A stretch of 64,000 nucleotides of DNA from contig NC_087070.1 in NCBI RefSeq assembly GCF_963678635.1, positions 26,406,007 through 26,470,006 of the forward strand, read 5' to 3'. Within the stretch, counting starts at the first letter, position 1, and the number at the start of each line of letters is the position of its first letter. The notes under the pieces are model-generated. The model did no database searches. It had not been told where the DNA came from and saw only the letters and a program-made list of their open reading frames with translations. The position numbers and the translations under genes are program-made. Origin of the DNA: Symsagittifera roscoffensis. Lineage: Eukaryota > Xenacoelomorpha > Acoela > Convolutidae. Of the stretch, positions 1 to 12,195 are shown one piece after another.

Positions 1-3000
1 ACAACTGAAAAACCGGGAAAAACAAAGATTTACAAGGATTTTCGCAAAAGAAAACAAGACGTAGAAGAGATTATAGCGAGCGACAGAAAATGTATACATC
101 AATATGCGAAGAGTGCTCCGAGTTGTAACGATTGTACAGCTACAATCGTTACCGAGCAATTCTCGAGAATCCGGAGGGCTATTGGGAAGATCTGCCTCCC
201 TTCCTGGTTGCCAAGAGGACAGCTATTCGACCGGATTCAAGAATCCAGGAGTGTTTCGGGGAAGACTGTAAATACTTGTTTTTAACAATTTTATTTTCGT
301 GGAAAGTCTTGAACTGAATTTAATTAACATCTAATCATTTTTTCAGAAAATGAGAAGCTAGGAGTTGGGGGAAAGGTTTGATCCATGTCCGATGGATTTG
401 ATAATTTTTATCTACTGAACAAAAACAATAACTAAAATACAAAATAGGTACTTGCGCTTTTTTCTAGAAGTGTTCTCGTGGTTTGGGATTACTGAGGCCA
501 ATCCATGAGCCTACTAATTTTGCAATTAAACTTGTTAACTTGCGAGGTCTGGCTGATAGCCTTTAAGTTGTAACGACTCTGCCGAACCGATGTTAATGGA
601 TCACACAAGGAACTGGTTTTGTTAGAGACGCTTAAAAGCACGTGAAGTTGTATTTAGATGCTAGCCAGTCGAATGTTACATTCATAATTATATGGCGCTT
701 CTGGGTTTTAAAGTGACTGAAATAACCCAAAAAAAAAAGTTAGAATTTTACTGGACACAAGGGGACTGAACTAGTCCTAATAACTGAGTTGCGACTGAAA
801 AAACTCATAATAACAGGCCAAGAACTCCTTCCCCAGACCAGACACCTATTTGACTATCCTGTCTCTCAAATCCCTGAAAGTGCGATCGACAAACAGGCAA
901 AAACATTAAATTTATCACATCTATTTAATAAATTCATCACAAAAAGGATTTTATCACAATAATAAGTTTATCGCAGGGTTTTGTGGTTTTCGTAACAGTA
1001 GGAGTATATGGAAGACATTCTGAGGAGATGCGAACTGGTAGCCGTGTTATAAGATATTTTCTGAAAAATCACTGCATGAACAACAACATAAAAGTTTCTG
1101 ACCTTCTGGTTTACCTAATGACAGATAAAAAGAAAAAACAGGGGTTAACTGAAATAGACTCTTCCGTCATGCGACGGTCCGTGCTCAGGATGGATAGGGT
1201 CATACCAACGCTATATAATTACATCGGCAATTTTTTAAGAATAAATCAAATCGGTTTTAAAGCATCCAGAGGATTGTCAGTTGAAAACTACCCTCATCGA
1301 TTATAGTGCTGATAGAATTGTCTGCTTCGTTTTGATTTTGAGGTTTTTGAAACCCGCTGAGGCAGAGGATTGCACTCTTCAGAAGAGAAAAACTTATTTT
1401 GTTTCTCATGTTCTTTTTGTGTCGGAGTTTGATTCGTTCTTTTTTTCGCTTAAGTTCTTTGCTAGTTACTATACGGTTCTGTAGAGCACGGTGATGCTCT
1501 TCCAGTACACGCAAAAATTAGTGGAATGAAGCTGCTGTGTTCCATAACAAGAATTTTTTGTTTGTATTTATGTTTTAACACTTTTATGATGTTTGTAGGC
1601 GTCAGATGTACTTTTTTGGTAGAATTTAGCATGGTGGCTAAAAATGTTTACATGAAAATGTTTTATATGAGTCGACCTCCCCAGATTCCACTTGCCTTAA
1701 TATCAAGTGGAGCGCCATATTCAGTACTGGTTGTTTTGTTGTGAGCTCTTTCGCGTTCCAATGATTGAAGTTTTGGCTCTATCTCAACATTATGGCTTAT
1801 TTCACCCACGAAAGTCGCCAAAGTATCACGACATTCATTATGTCTTAGGCAAGTGTATCCACCTTTGCGGATTTGTAGAGATTGAGTCAATGTAACTGGT
1901 TGTCCTTATGAGCATGTATGAGGAGCTGTTGGTGGTTTCCATCCATATCTCAGATGTAAATCATCTTTAAACTCTGATTTTTTGAGGGAAAATTTGCATT
2001 TTGTTAGGTGTAGCACGCTTAGCCAGCTCGATGCTCCTTTCTTTGATTGATGCTAGATTTATTGTTAGCTTTTTCCCTATATTCAGTTTTCCATAATCAT
2101 AAACTTTTTTGAGAATGCGTTATTCTGTTTCTCAGATTTGGTATTTCTATTTGTCTGAGATTGTTCCGTTTCAGTTTTTTCCGGATCACTGTTTTCTAAC
2201 GAATCACAAAAGGCACGTGATCACTCATCATAACTGGAAAAGACCGCGTTACTGAGGAGGTCATATTCTCCAAATTTTTGGTGGTAATTCAAAAGGGCTG
2301 CGATCGTTATCGGTTATATGGTTTTTACCAGTATTACCAAGAAATAGCTGCTGTCTTACGTTTTTTCTCAATTTTGATTATTTTTTTAAATGCTTCCTGA
2401 GTTGTTCTGGTTAGCTTAAATTATTTTGAAATCCTTTCGTGTTTTGAGAGTACGCATGTTGTGATGAAGTTTGAGCTATTTTGGGAAGCTTTTTTGTATA
2501 GGTAGTTTTTTTTTCCATTTCCCTTTCTCCGTTTTCCTTGCATGCTGATGTTGTTTGTATAATCAATCCAAAGACTCTAAAACCATCTACCGTTGTCATA
2601 TTTGTGCCAATGATTACCTTTATGGCGTTTTTGTTATGGTTTTTTTTTATTTTGAATTGAAATTTGAAAGGCTTAACTTTATCGCCGAAAGCCTTTCCGT
2701 GCAAATCCAGATTGTCGAAATTTGCTCCGGGTTTCTTAAGATCACCTGCAGCTTTTCCGTTATCTTCCAACCATTTTTGAATGACATTTGGTTTCTGCAG
2801 GAGGTCGAACATTGGGATTATCCCTATTCCGTACATAATAATTGCGAAGGGATCAGCTTGTGTTGTGCCTTCAGTAGATGTCAAAACTGAGTTGTTGACA
2901 TAGATTTCACGGATGTTTATTTGAATGGACAAGCGCAATTTGTAGTGCTGGACAAAGGACTTCTTTATTTTAGAGCAAATTCTCTTTTGAGCAGGTTGAA

Positions 3001-3277
3001 GGCATTTTCTGCATCAATAATTGGTATAGTGTCAGTTTCCGGTTTCTCAAACTCGTTCCTCAAGCTGTGGATAGCATATTTGTGACATTCGACAGGAAAT
3101 GCATGGCAGCAACTAAATCTTATCTGCAAGAGGTCAAGGGGAAAACTGGCTTTTTTAATTGATTAGTTGTGCTAATCAATCAGTTGAACCAATTGGGAGA
3201 TGTTGGTTTCGTCTGACATAAAAAATTTGAAAAATTTGATCGGTCGTAAAGACACGTCACGACCTTGAGATTTGGCG
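1..3277. repeat. Repeat A, copy 1 (3.28 kb tandem unit)
   Basis: This unit is followed head to tail by a nearly identical copy starting at 3278, and partial copies start at 6566 and 14707. Three parts can be told apart. Positions 1-710 belong to a dispersed LTR-like family that recurs, more diverged, at 24.8 kb, at 51.1/53.4 kb and inverted at 23.6-24.4 kb. Positions 711-1256 recur twice more at 9665 and 12196 and once, diverged, on the minus strand near 54.9 kb. Positions 1257 to about 3165 hold a dead non-LTR reverse transcriptase on the minus strand. The window opens inside the array, so copy 1 may not be the first unit. Confidence 0.9.
1257..3165 (-). pseudogene. Non-LTR retrotransposon reverse transcriptase relic in repeat A, copy 1
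   Basis: Read on the minus strand, an RT palm can be followed through several frames. DAENAFN (near 3030) matches the first catalytic block, STEGTTQADP (near 2880) the template-grip region, and WLEDNGKAAG (near 2790) sits where the YADD or YMDD active site should be. The second half of that site is changed, so the enzyme is dead. Downstream, QTSSQHAY (near 2460), a CLRHNECRD...VEIEP block (about 1850-1790) and LDIKASGIW (near 1690) match the conserved C-terminal region found after the RT in this type of invertebrate element. The frame is cut by stops and frameshifts, and the 5' part (endonuclease, ORF1) is absent. Family assignment is from motif order only; the clade is not resolved. Confidence 0.75.
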
Positions 3278-6200
3278 ACAATTGAAAAACCGGGAAAAAC
3301 AAAGATTTACAAGGATTTTTGCAAAAGAAAACAAGACGTAGAAGAGATTATAGCGAGCGACAGAAAATGTATACATCAATATGCGAAGAGTGCTCCGAGT
3401 TGTAACGATTGTACAGCTACAATCGTTACCGAGCAATTCTCGAGAATCCGGAGGGCTATTGGGAAGATCTGCCACCCTTCCTGGTTGCCAAGAGGACAGC
3501 TATTTGACCGGATTCAAGAATCCAGGAGTGTTTCGGGGAAGACTGTAAATACTTGTTTTTAACAATTTTATTTTCGTGGAAAGTCTTGAACTGAATTTAA
3601 TTAACATCTAATCATTTTTTCAGAAAATGAGAAGCTAGGAGTTGGGGGAAAGGTTTGATCCATGTCCGATGGATTTGATAATTTTTATCTACTGAACAAA
3701 AACAATAACTAAAATACAAAATAGGTACTTGCGCTTTTTTCTAGAAGTGTTCTCGTGGTTTGGGATTACTGAGGCCAATCCATGAGCCTACTAATTTTGC
3801 AATTAAACTTGTTAACTTGCGAGGTCTGGCTGATAGCCTTTAAGTTGTAACGACTCTGCCGAACCGATGTTAATGGATCACACAAGGAACTGGTTTTGTT
3901 AGAGACGCTTAAAAGCACGTGAAGTTGTATTTAGATGCTAGCCAGTCGAATGTTACATTCATAATTATATGGCGCTTCTGGGTTTTAAAGTGACTGAAAT
4001 AACCCAAAAAAATAAAGTTAGAATTTTACTGGACACAAGGGGACTGAACTAGTCCTAATAACTGAGTTGCGACTGAAAAAACTCATAATAACAGGCCAAG
4101 AACTCCTTCCCCAGACCAGACACCTATTTGACTATCCTGTCTCTCAAATCCCTGAAAGTGCGATCGACAAACAGGCAAAAACATTAAATTTATCCCATCT
4201 ATTTAATAAATTCATCACAAAACGGATTTTATCACAATAATAAGTTTATCGCAGGGTTTTGTGGTTTTCGAAACAGTAGGAGTATATGGAAGACATTCTG
4301 AGGAGATGCGAACTGGTAGCCGTGTTATAAGATATTTTCTGAAAAATCACTGCATGAACAACAACATAAAAGTTTCTGACCTTCTGGTTCACCTACTGAC
4401 AGATAAAAAGAAAAAAAAGAAAAAAACAGGGGTTAACTGAAATAGACTCTTCCGTCATGCGACGGTCCGTGCTCAGGATGGATAGGGTCGTACCAACGCT
4501 ATATAATTACATCGGCAAACTTTTAAGAATAAATCAAATCGGTTTTAAAGCATCCAGAGGATTGTCAGTTGAAAAATACTCTCATCGATTATAGTGCTGA
4601 TAGAATTGTCTGCTTCGTTTTGATTTTGAGGTTTTTGAAACCCGTTGAGGCAGAGGATTGCACTCTTCAGAAGAGAAAAACTCATTTTGTTTCTCATGTT
4701 CTTTTTGTGTCGGAGTTTGATTCGTTCTTTTTTTCGCTTAAGTTCTTTGCTAGTTACTATACGGTTCTGTTGAGCACGGTGATGCTCCTCCAGTACAAGC
4801 AAAAATTAGTGGAATGAAGCTGCTGTGTTCCATAACAAGAATTTTTTGTTTGTATTTATGTTTTAACACTTTTATGATGTTTGTAGGCGTCAGATGTACT
4901 TTTTTGGTAGAATTTAGCATGGTGGCCAAAAATGTTTACATGAAAATGTTTTATATGAGTCGACCTCCCCAGATTCCACTTGCCTTAATATCAAGTGGAG
5001 CGCCATATTCAGTACTGGTTGTTTTGTTGTGAGCTCTTTCGCGTTCCAATGATTGAAGTTTTGGCTCTATCTCAACATTATGGCTTATTTCACCCACGAA
5101 AGTCGCCAAAGTATCACGACATTCATTATGTCTTAGGCAAGTGTATCCACCTTTGCGGATTTGTAGAGATTGAGTCAATGTAAATGGTTGTCCTTATGAG
5201 CATGTATGAGGAGCTGTTGGTGGTTTCCATCCATATCTCAGATGTAAATCATCTTTAAACTCTGATTTTTTGAGGGAAAATTTGCATTTTGTTAGGTGTA
5301 GCACGCTTAGCCAGCTCGATGCTCCTTTCTTTGATTGATGCTAGATTTATTGTTAGCTTTTTCCCTATGTTCAGTTTTCCATAATCTTAAACTTTTTTGA
5401 GAATGCGTTATTCTGTTTCTCAGATTTGGTATTTCTATTTGTCTGAGTTTGTTCCGTTTCAGCTATTTCCGGATCACTGTTTTCTAACGAATCACAAAAG
5501 GCACGTGATCACTCATCATAACTGGAAAAGACCGCGTTACTGAGGAGGTCATATTCTCCAAATTTTTGGCGGTAATTCAAAAGGACTGCGATCGTTATCG
5601 GTTATATGGTTTTTACCAGTATTACCAAGAAATAGCTGCTGTCTTACGTTTTTTCTCAATTTTGATTATTTTTTAAATGCTTCCTGAGTTGTTCTGGTTA
5701 GCTTAAATTATTTTGAAATCCTTTCGTGTTTTGAGAGTACGCATGTTGTGATGATGTTTGAGCTATTTTGGGAAGCTTTTTTGTATAGGTAGTTTTTTTT
5801 TCCATTTCCCTTTCTCCGTTTTCCTTGCATGCTGATGTTGTTCGTATAATCAATCCAAAGACTCTAAAACCATCTACCGTTGTCATATTTGTGCCAATGA
5901 TTACCTTTATGGCGTTTTTGTTATGGTTTTTTTTATTTTGAATTGAAATTTGAAAGGCTTAACTTTATCGCCGAAAGCCTTTCCGTGCAAATCCAGATTG
6001 TCGAAATTTGCTCCGGGTTTCTTAAGATCACCTGCAGCTTTTCCGTTATCTTCCAACCATTTTTGAATGACATTTGGTTTCTGCAGGAGCTCGAACATTG
6101 GGATTATCCCTATTCCGTACATAATAATTGCGAAGGGATCAGCTTGTGTTGTGCCTTCAGTAGATGTCAAAACTGAGTTGTTGACATAGATTTCAGGGAT

Positions 6201-6565
6201 GTTTATATGAATGGACAAGCGCAATTTGTAGTGCTGGACAAAGGACTTCTTTATTTTAGAGCAAAATCTCTTTTGAGCAGGTTGGAGGCATTTTGTGCAT
6301 CAATAAATGGTATAGTGTCAGTTTCCGGTTTCTCAAACTCGTTCCTCAAGCTGTGGATAGCATATTTGTGACATTCGACAGGAAATGCATGGCAGCAACT
6401 AAATTTTATCTGCAACAGTTCAAGGGGAAAACTGGCTTTTTTGATTGATTAGTAGTGCTAATCAATCAGTTGAACCAATTGGGAGATGTTGGTTTCGTCT
6501 GACATAAAAAATTTGAAAAAAATTTGATCGGTCGTAAAGACACGTCACGACCTTGAGATTTCGCG
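3278..6565. repeat. Repeat A, copy 2
   Basis: This is a full-length tandem copy of the unit at 1-3277, with the same internal order and a period of about 3.28 kb. Small differences include an expanded A/G-rich stretch near 4411 and a few single-base indels. The junctions with copies 1 and 3 are seamless, which fits unequal recombination rather than separate insertions. Confidence 0.9.
4545..6455 (-). pseudogene. Non-LTR RT relic in repeat A, copy 2
   Basis: This is the counterpart of the relic at 1257-3165, with the same DAENAFN, EGTTQADP and LEDN blocks and the same C-terminal LRHNECRD/VEIEP segment. A single-base loss near 5930 breaks the open palm fragment into two pieces (5907-6224 and 5698-5886) that form one frame in copy 1. 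The shared defects in both copies show that the RT was already dead before the tandem duplication. Confidence 0.72.
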
Positions 6566-7279
6566 ACAACTGAGAAACCGGGAAAAACAAAGATTTTCAA
6601 GGATTTTTGCAAAAGAAAACAAGACGTAGAAGAAATTATAGCGAGCGACAGAAAATGTATACATCAATATGCGAAGAGTGCTCGGAGTTGTAACGATTGT
6701 ACAGCTACAATCGTTACCGAGCAATTCTCGAGAATCGGGAGGGCTATTGGGAAGATCTGCCAACCTTCCTGGTTGCCAAGAGGACAGCTATTTGACCGGA
6801 TTCAAGAATCCAGGAGTGTTTCGGGGAAGACTGTAAATACTGGTTTTTAACAATTTTTTTTTCGTGGAAAGTCTTGAACTGAATTTAATTAACATCTAAC
6901 TCATTTGTTTTAGAAAAATGAGAAGCTAGGAGTTGAGGGAAAGGTTTGATCCATGTCCGATGGATTTGATAATTTTTATCTACTGAACAAAAACAATAAC
7001 TAAAATACAAAATAAGTACTTGCCCTTTTTTTCTAGAAGTGTTCTCGTGGTTTGGGATTACTGAGGCCAATCCATGAGCCTACTAATTTTGCAATTAAAC
7101 TTGTTAACTTGCGAGGTCTGGCTGATAGCCTTTAAGTTGTAACGACTCTGTCGAGCCGATGTTAATGGATCACACAAGGAACTGGTTTTGTTAGAGACGC
7201 TTAAAAGCACGTGAAGTTGTATTTAGATGCTAGCCAGTCGAATGTTACATTCATAATTATATGGCGCTACTGGGTTTTA
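6566..7279. repeat. Repeat A, copy 3, first 710 bp
   Basis: This segment matches A positions 1-710. At the point equivalent to A 710, after GGGTTTTA, the sequence switches cleanly into segment B, and repeat A resumes at 9665 with AAGTGACTGAAATAAC. No target-site duplication is obvious at the switch. Either B was inserted into A here, or copies 1 and 2 lost B by deletion. Confidence 0.85.
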
Positions 7280-9664
7280 TTCTCTAACATCATGATCGTC
7301 ATATCCATTAACGAGGCATTCCGCACTCAGCGGATGGCCTAAGCAAAGCCCTTAGCCAAGGGCCAGAAGAGTGGTTCGGAACTCGGAAGCCTTCAGGATT
7401 CCCTGATTTAGTTTTTTTAAACCTAGTTAAGACCGAAAATTCTCGTATCGTGAAGGGTGGGGTGATCGGCCGTCCAGTCGTTCCCTGAGCGTTTATGATC
7501 AAAAACACTTAGAGATATACAAAAAACCAAATAAAAAGTAGTATAACGATCCAGGTAATTACAGATTTTTTTTCAGTAGTGTCCATTATCAAAACAATTT
7601 GTGAAGTTTCTCTATCAAAACTGGGCTCCGTTCATTTTTTGGATTTCGTTTTCCGGAGCTATTTCACATTTTGCTGAATCTAACGAAATCTATCTAATGC
7701 ATCACTACATGCGTGCTCCAAACCAAACTTTCCCTGAAGGTATTTTTCGCTCCTACTGCTGACACTACAAAAGTGGGTAAAGCTAGTATGAGAGCGGAAA
7801 AACATCCAAGCGAACATTGGCTGCCGGGAGAACTGCTGGCACAAATTGGCTCTAATTTTTAGATTTTTTACATTACATAATGAGTTTCCCAAAAATTGAT
7901 CGTATCTTTCCAAAAACTTCCCGTGCAAGAAACAAGGAAAAGAGCTATTTTTCATTTTTAGCGACAATGTTTGCCTATAGAGGAGCCCAAGATTACAAGG
8001 TCTTCCTTGGAGTGAACTTTTAATTGGAAATATTTTTTGAAAATGACCTATTATTGTTTTGTACTACGTGCTTGTGGTCTGTCCTAGAAAACATAGCTCA
8101 CATTTTTTTGTGATTAACCTTAGACTATAGCGTTTTTTTGATTTCAGGTTATTTCTAAGATCTCCGAGCCCTATATTGTAGTCGTGGGCTAGGTTTATTC
8201 AATCTAAATACCAAGCTTTTTTTCTGGTTCAAGCTTTTTTACTAGCGTCTGTTTGTTTCAGCAAAAAGCGGTTGATGACTGAGCTCACTTTTTTGTCTTC
8301 CGTCCTCCGACATAATGATGAAATTTCCGTAAAAATCTAACTCAGTTTACAGTAGGCGCAATGAGTGTTGTTGTACAACTCCAAGCGGTCCAAAAAAACG
8401 TGATTTTGCATAGTTTCCCTTTTCAGCGAATGAAATGCATTACTTAAATCTAATGAAATGCAACTAAAGTATAACTGAGCACCTCGGTTTGTCATCACGC
8501 GCTATCAATTTTCTAAAGTGTGCATCAATTTGAGCTCCTCGTTTTGCACCAAATTCTACCTGAAAACTCCCCAAAAAAGTGTAGCTCTGCGAGACCGTTG
8601 CTTCCTACGCATTTAGACGCGATGCGTCTGAGCGTGTTATCAATGGCAATTGTTCGCAAACCTCCATCTAATTTTATGAGGGCTATGAAATTTGCTCCAA
8701 AAAAAGTCTTGCTGTTTGGGTGCTTTACCTTAACTTCTAAGATTTAGAAGCTAAGTAAGCGATTTCAAGAAATTGAGCCTCGCATTTCCGTCTGATTCAC
8801 TAATAAAATGTCTGCAAATTTGGGGAACATTCTTGTCTGGACAGCTTCCAAATCTTTCGAAAAAAACATAATTGCTTCACACACCTGGAACTCAAGTACT
8901 AGCAAGGTTTTCCGGGTTTGGGGCATTTCTACCAGAGTTTTTGGGCATTTAGATATCATTTTTTCATATTAGGAATTAAAAAAGATGCAATATTGTCATC
9001 TGAAGGGCCAACCTTATACCTCCTGTTTTTTTACCCTATCGTGCTTGCTGCTGATTAGCTTGTTTCTCTGCTCGAGGTATGTCTGGGGGAGCTTGACCCT
9101 TGAGGAAAGGGTTTAGGCAGTGAAACAGTTTTGGCTCTTATTTTTTTGTTTCTTATAGAGCTCATAATTGTCGTTTGCCTACGAATTTTTTTTTGTGTTG
9201 TCAAAGAAAAATAGGACGGACATCAGAAAAATCTGCCAAAAAGTAAAATTTTCTACATTGTAGAAAATAACATTCTTTTTTGCCAAAATACTTCCTTCCA
9301 AGGGAACACGCGTTTCCTTAGGTACTTTCCTGAGCATTCGAACATTAGAAATGGCTCTATTTATCTAATTTTCTAGCGCTAGGTCCTCACCAATTGAAGC
9401 ATTATTGACAGGTTTCACATTAACACACATAGGAGAAAAAAGCCACTGGATGTTCTTTGAGTCGCTAATTTATATTAGAAGAATTGAACAGTTTGAATAT
9501 GATAACAATTCCCAGATATATTTGAACAATTGATATGATACTAATTAGAGCAACAATCACATCAAATCCAATTGAAAATTCCTGAGTGTTCCAAGCATTG
9601 TTGTTTTTATCTTTATCTTGACGGCGCGGCGTAAGGGTTGAGAAAAAGAAATTTGAATCGACCC
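7280..9664. repeat. Segment B, copy 1 (2.4 kb insert in repeat A)
   Basis: This sequence sits between A positions 710 and 711. Its first 280 bp recur at 15,421-15,720 and, inverted and diverged, near 23.39-23.62 kb. From 7711 onward it recurs at 10,244-12,195. The minus strand of 7690-8760 carries a decayed RT of another copy or family; 8760-9664 is AT-rich with no recognised coding content. Confidence 0.85.
7690..8760 (-). pseudogene. Non-LTR RT relic in segment B, copy 1
   Basis: On the minus strand the N-terminal RT block is clear: GANFIALIKLDGGLR (near 8690) followed by AIDNTLRRIASKCVG. It continues with DLSNAFHSLKRE (near 8430; first catalytic Asp region) and WYLD-stop-INLAHDY (near 8200), the position of the YxDD motif. 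A later LGSSIGKH block and an ALPTF block (near 7790) match the thumb region of the better preserved element at 51.4-53.4 kb. Many stops and frameshifts interrupt it. It belongs to the same broad superfamily as the 51 kb element, but to a different, older copy. Confidence 0.7.
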
Positions 9665-10243
9665 AAAGTGACTGAAATAACCAAAAAAAAAAAAGTTAGA
9701 ATTTTACTGGACACAAGGGGACTGAACTAGTCCTAATAACTGAGTTGCGACTGAAAAAACCCATAATAACAGGCCAAGAACTCCTTCCCCAGACCAGACA
9801 CCTATTTGACTATCCTGTCTCTCAAATTCCTGAAAGTGCGATCGACAAACAGGCAAAAGGATTAAATTTATCAGATCTATTTAATAAACTCATCACAAAA
9901 ATATTTTTATCACAATAATAAGTTTATCTTAGGGTTTTGTGGTTTTCGAAACAGTAGGAGTGTATGGAAGACATTCTGAGGAGATGCGAACTGGTAGCCG
10001 TGTTATAAGATATTTTCTGAAAAATCACTGCATGAACAACAACAGAAAAGTTTCTGACCTTCTGGTTTACCTAATGACAGATAAAAAGAAAAAACAGGGG
10101 TTAACTGAAATAGACTCTTCCGTCATGCGACGGCCCGTGCTCAGGATGGATAGGGTCATACCAACGCTATATAATTACATCGGCAAACTTTTAAGAATAA
10201 ATCAAATCGGTTTTAAAGCATCCAGAGGATTGTCAATTGAAAC
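9665..10243. repeat. Repeat A fragment (equivalent to A 711-1285)
   Basis: The segment matches A 711-1285 and then jumps into segment B at a shared CCAAACCAAACTTTCCCTG. It forms the 3' half of a 2.53 kb tandem duplication (7711-10,243 repeated as 10,244-12,775). The conserved part around 10,125-10,190 (CCGTCATGCGACGG followed by the GGATAGGGTCATACCAACGC stretch) is among the best preserved pieces of the unit. Confidence 0.85.
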
Positions 10244-12195
10244 CAAACCAAACTTTCCCTGAAGGTAATTTTCGCTCCTACTGCTGACACTACAAAAGTG
10301 GGTAAAGCTAGTATGAGAGCGGGAAAACATCCAAGCGAACATTGGCTGCCGGGAGAACTGCTGGCACAAATTGGCTCTAATTTTTAGATTTTTTACATTA
10401 CATAATGAGTTTCCCAAAAATTGATCGTATCTGTCCAAAAACTTCCCGTGCAAGAAACAAGGAAAAGAGCTATTTTTAATTTTTAGCGACAATGTTTGCC
10501 TATAGAGGAGCCCAAGATTACAAGGTCTTCCTTGGAGTGAACTTTTAATTGAAAATATGTTTTGAAAATGACCTATTATTGTTTTGTACTACGTGCTTGT
10601 GGTCTGTCCTAGAAAACATAGCTCACATTTTTTTGTGATTAACCTTAGACTATAGCGTTTTTTTGATTTCAGGTTATTTCTAAGATCTCCGAGCCCTATA
10701 TTGTAGTCGTGGGCTAGGTTTATTCAATCTAAATACCAAGCTTTTTTTCTGGTTCAAGCTTTTTTACTAGCGTCTGTTTGTTTCAGCAAAAAGCGGTTGA
10801 TGACTGAGCTCACTTTTTTGTCTTCCGTCCTCCGACATAATGATGAAATTTCCGTAAAAATCTAACTCAGTTTACAGTAGGCGCAAGGAGTGTTGTTGTA
10901 CAACTCCAAGCGGTCCAAAAAAACGTGATTTTGCATAGTTTCCCTTTTCAGCGAATGAAATGCATTACTTAAATCTAACTAAAGTATAACTGAGCACCTC
11001 GGTTTGTCATCACGCGCTATCAATTTTCTAAAGTGTGCATCAATTTGAGCCCCTCGTTTTGCACCAAATTCTACCTGAAAACTCCCCAAAAAAGTGTAGC
11101 TCTGCGAGACCGTTGCTTCCTACGCATTTAGACGCGATGCGTCTGAGCATGTTATCAATGGCAATTGTTCGCAAACCTCCATCTAATTTTATGAGGGCTA
11201 TGAAATTTGCTCCAAAAAAAAGTCTTGCTGTTTGGGTGCTTTACCTTAACTTCTAAGATTTAGAAGCTAAGTAAGCGATTTCAAGAAATTGAGCCTCGCA
11301 TTTCCGTCTGATTCACTAATAAAATCTCTGCAACATTCTTGTCTGGACAGCTTCCAAATCTTTCGAAAAAAACATAATTGCTTCACACACCTGGATATCT
11401 AAATTGCTTCACACACCTGGAACTCAAGTACTAGCAAGGTTTTCCGGGTTTGGGGCATTTCTACCAGAGTTTTTGGGCATTTAGATATCATTTTTTCATA
11501 TTAGGAATTAAAAAAGATGCAATATTGTCATCTGAAGGGCCAACCTTATACCTCCTGTTTTTTTACCCTATCGTGCTTGCTGCTGATTAGCTTGTTTCTC
11601 TGCTCGAGATATGTCTGGGGGAGCTTGACCCTTGAGGAAAGGGTTTAGGCAGTGAAACAGTTTTGGCTCTTATTTTTTTGTTTCTTATAGAGCTCATAAT
11701 TGTCGTTTGCCTACGAATTTTTTTTTGTGTTGCTCAAAGAAAAATAGGACGGACATCAGAAAAATCTGCCAAAAAGTAAAAATTTTCTACATTGTAGAAA
11801 ATAACATTCATTTTTGCCAAAATACTTCCTTCCAAGGGAACACGCGTTTCCTTAGGTACTTTCCTGAGCATTCGAACATTAGAAATGGCTCTATTTATCT
11901 AATTTTCTAGCGCTAGGTCCTCACCAATTGAAGCATTATTGACAGGTTTCACATTAACACACATAGGAGAAAAAAGCCACTGGATGTTCTTTGAGTCGCT
12001 AATTTATATTAGAAGAATTGAACAGTTTGAATATGATAACAATTCCCAGATATATTTGAACAATTGATATGATACTAATTAGAGCAACAATCACATCAAA
12101 TCCAAGTTAAAATTCCTGAGTGTTCCAAGCATTGTTATTTTTATCTTTATCTTGACGGCGCGGCGTAAGGGTTGAGAAAAAGAAATTTGACTCGA
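10244..12195. repeat. Segment B, copy 2 (starts inside B)
   Basis: This copies 7711-9664, lacking the first 430 bp of B. It differs by small indels: a local duplication of a TTGCTTCACACACCTGG stretch near 11,380-11,415, loss of about 16 bp near 11,330, and an extra A in runs near 11,780. It is followed directly by A position 710 onward. The minus-strand RT relic of copy 1 recurs here at about 10,250-11,290 with the same breaks. Confidence 0.85.
10250..11290 (-). pseudogene. Non-LTR RT relic in segment B, copy 2
   Basis: This duplicates the relic at 7690-8760 and shows the same GANFIAL...DGGLR, SNAFHSLKRE and WYLD blocks on the minus strand. Loss of a short direct repeat near 10,975 removes part of the linker in front of the first catalytic block. 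It has no coding capacity. Confidence 0.65.

Noticed and set aside
983-1306. A plus-strand protein gene of 107 codons in repeat A
   Set aside because: The frame starts at GTG, is broken in copy 2 by an indel and has no known relative. Conservation of its last part is noted as a finding instead.
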